6,534 nucleotides of DNA from Chloroflexota bacterium (lineage in GTDB: Bacteria; Chloroflexota; Anaerolineae; Promineifilales; Promineifilaceae): positions 2,056,718 through 2,063,251 of the forward strand of contig CP070688.1 in NCBI GenBank assembly GCA_020353135.1, given 5' to 3'. Positions 5,503 to 6,534 of this stretch are shown here, in pieces. The translations under genes and the position numbers were made by a program. Numbering within the stretch: the first letter of the stretch is position 1; every line of letters begins with the position of its first letter. The notes beneath the pieces are model-generated. The model saw only the letters and a program-made list of their open reading frames with translations, did not search any database and had not been told where the DNA came from.

Positions 5503-6534
5503 TCAGACGCCGGCCAGGGCGGGTTTAGTAGCCGGTTTTGACGCGGCGTCTTCCATGGCCCGCAACTCGCGATAGGACAACGTCCAAAGGTTGGAAATAT
5601 AGAGATGCAACAAGCCGCTCAGGAAAAGGATGGGCGCGGCGATAATGGGTAAGAACACGGCCAAGGCCACGGTCCCGGCCAGCACGATTGCCAGGACTTC
5701 GCCGAGGACCAGGCTGGCCACACCGGCCAGCGGCAACAAGATAGCCAGGGCGACCAGGCCACCTAGAAATATACAAACCAGGAAGACCGGGGTCAACAGT
5801 AGCAGGGCCGGGATGAGCAGGATCAGCCAGGCGACCATCGCTGCAAAAGCAAAAACGGCCATGACGATCACATCCCGCAGGTTGTGACGCGCGAGCCTGA
5901 AGCCGCGGCCGATGGCGGCCATCGCGCCTAGCTTTTCCACCGCGCAGGCCCGGCGAAAGAGGGCGATCAGGACTCCCACGACGGCGTTGACGGCGATGGC
6001 CAGCAAGATAACGCCGGTGATGAGAAAGCCGGCCGCGGTCAATCCGAAGAGACCAACCTTGGGATCGCCGGTAGCCCACAGCGCCAGGGGCGACAGGGAC
6101 AGCAAGGCCAGGGCCAGGAAGAGCAGCAGCAACGGCAGTCGGATGACAAGGTCGATCAAGAAGAAGCGCCAGGCAACCCGCGAAAAGCCCATGCCCAGAA
6201 CCCGGCGGAAGGACGCCTTCTGGCCGGTCTTGGCCCGCTCGTTGACGGCCAGGATGACAGCGGCGTTGGCACTATAACGAGCCGCGGTCGCCAGCAGAAA
6301 GATGATGCCGATGACGCCGCCGACGATGAGCAGCGCGCCGGTGATGATCCCGCCGACATCGGGCGAGATGTCGCCGCTCAGCCAGTCGGCGGCCATCTCC
6401 AGATCGCGCTCCAGGCTCCAGGGCAATTCAACCGACCAGGTTTCACCGCCATTGACGACTATCGACTGACCTTCCTCGTAAGGGATCAGGATCTGGAAGC
6501 CATCAGCCCGGGTCAGATCCAGGTCAGCTTTGAA
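5503..6534 (-). CDS. Polytopic membrane protein of unknown function, 5' end outside window
   Basis: The frame is open from the right edge of the window to a TGA at 5505-5503, giving 343 residues. The first 36 in-window residues read FKADLDLTRADGFQ onward, a soluble stretch with GC-rich third bases like the rest. The only possible start in the window is a TTG at 6426-6424 with no convincing ribosome site, so the true start is probably beyond the edge. From about residue 62 the protein is very hydrophobic, with roughly seven or eight membrane segments (near 62-84, 121-153, 160-193, 222-262 and 263-312). Two soluble links look alike: AVNERAKTGQKASFRRVLGM (96-115) and ACAVEKLGAMAAIGRGFRLA (196-215), each followed by a membrane segment, suggesting an internal duplication. 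This pattern recalls uncharacterised membrane proteins with glycerophosphodiesterase-membrane-domain-like repeats, but I cannot name a family. It precedes the ABC genes on the same strand by 49 bases and may be part of their operon. Confidence 0.75.
   Translation of the reverse strand, partial: FKADLDLTRADGFQILIPYEEGQSIVVNGGETWSVELPWSLERDLEMAADWLSGDISPDVGGIITGALLIVGGVIGIIFLLATAARYSANAAVILAVNERAKTGQKASFRRVLGMGFSRVAWRFFLIDLVIRLPLLLLFLALALLSLSPLALWATGDPKVGLFGLTAAGFLITGVILLAIAVNAVVGVLIALFRRACAVEKLGAMAAIGRGFRLARHNLRDVIVMAVFAFAAMVAWLILLIPALLLLTPVFLVCIFLGGLVALAILLPLAGVASLVLGEVLAIVLAGTVALAVFLPIIAAPILFLSGLLHLYISNLWTLSYRELRAMEDAASKPATKPALAGV

Noticed and set aside
6424..6426. TTG as start of the membrane protein
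   Set aside because: There is no ribosome site at a proper distance, and the frame stays open with coding-like base use to the window edge.

Overview
The window is GC-rich (roughly 60 %, by eye) and densely coding, with no intergenic stretch over about 100 bases. It holds eight protein genes in two convergent blocks that meet at a 12-base gap (1902-1913). Gene style suggests a free-living environmental bacterium: a bacterial lipoprotein signal, clear Shine-Dalgarno sites, ATP-binding-cassette genes, and many CGGCCG words. My best guess is Chloroflexota, but that rests on general resemblance only. I see no RNA gene, insertion sequence or CRISPR array.

Left block, plus strand (1-1901): the 3' part of a DGC-domain putative zinc-binding protein, an OsmC-family protein coupled to it by an ATGA overlap, a small CPNC thioredoxin-fold protein of the 'redox-active disulfide protein 2' type, and an ArsR-family repressor. 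All four have cysteines in places that could do thiol chemistry or bind metal, so the block reads as a thiol/metal/metalloid (or sulfur-species) response cassette. The OsmC protein lacks its usual second cysteine, and the ArsR protein keeps only the first of the three cysteines of the classical arsenic site, so the inducer cannot be assumed to be arsenite.

Right block, minus strand (6534 down to 1914): a polytopic membrane protein whose 5' end lies outside the window, an ABC-type ATPase, an ABC-2-type permease overlapping it by 14 bases, and a lipoprotein with a serine beta-lactamase-like (class C/penicillin-binding) domain that starts at or just after the permease stop. The ATPase and permease should form an exporter. 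The hydrolase should be anchored outside the membrane, but its substrate is unknown.

The most unusual non-coding signal is a degenerate heptamer repeat (about GCYRACN) directly upstream of the ribosome binding site of two unrelated genes, the thioredoxin gene (1123-1167) and the ATPase gene (5466-5500). In both cases the repeat runs in the sense direction of the downstream gene and contains or abuts the word CTGAAAGCT. The first tract is preceded by a perfect 8-3-8 inverted repeat (1106-1124) that could be an ArsR-type operator. The core components look like known families. What may be undescribed is the combination of the thiol cassette, its non-canonical cysteines and the repeats next to ribosome binding sites.
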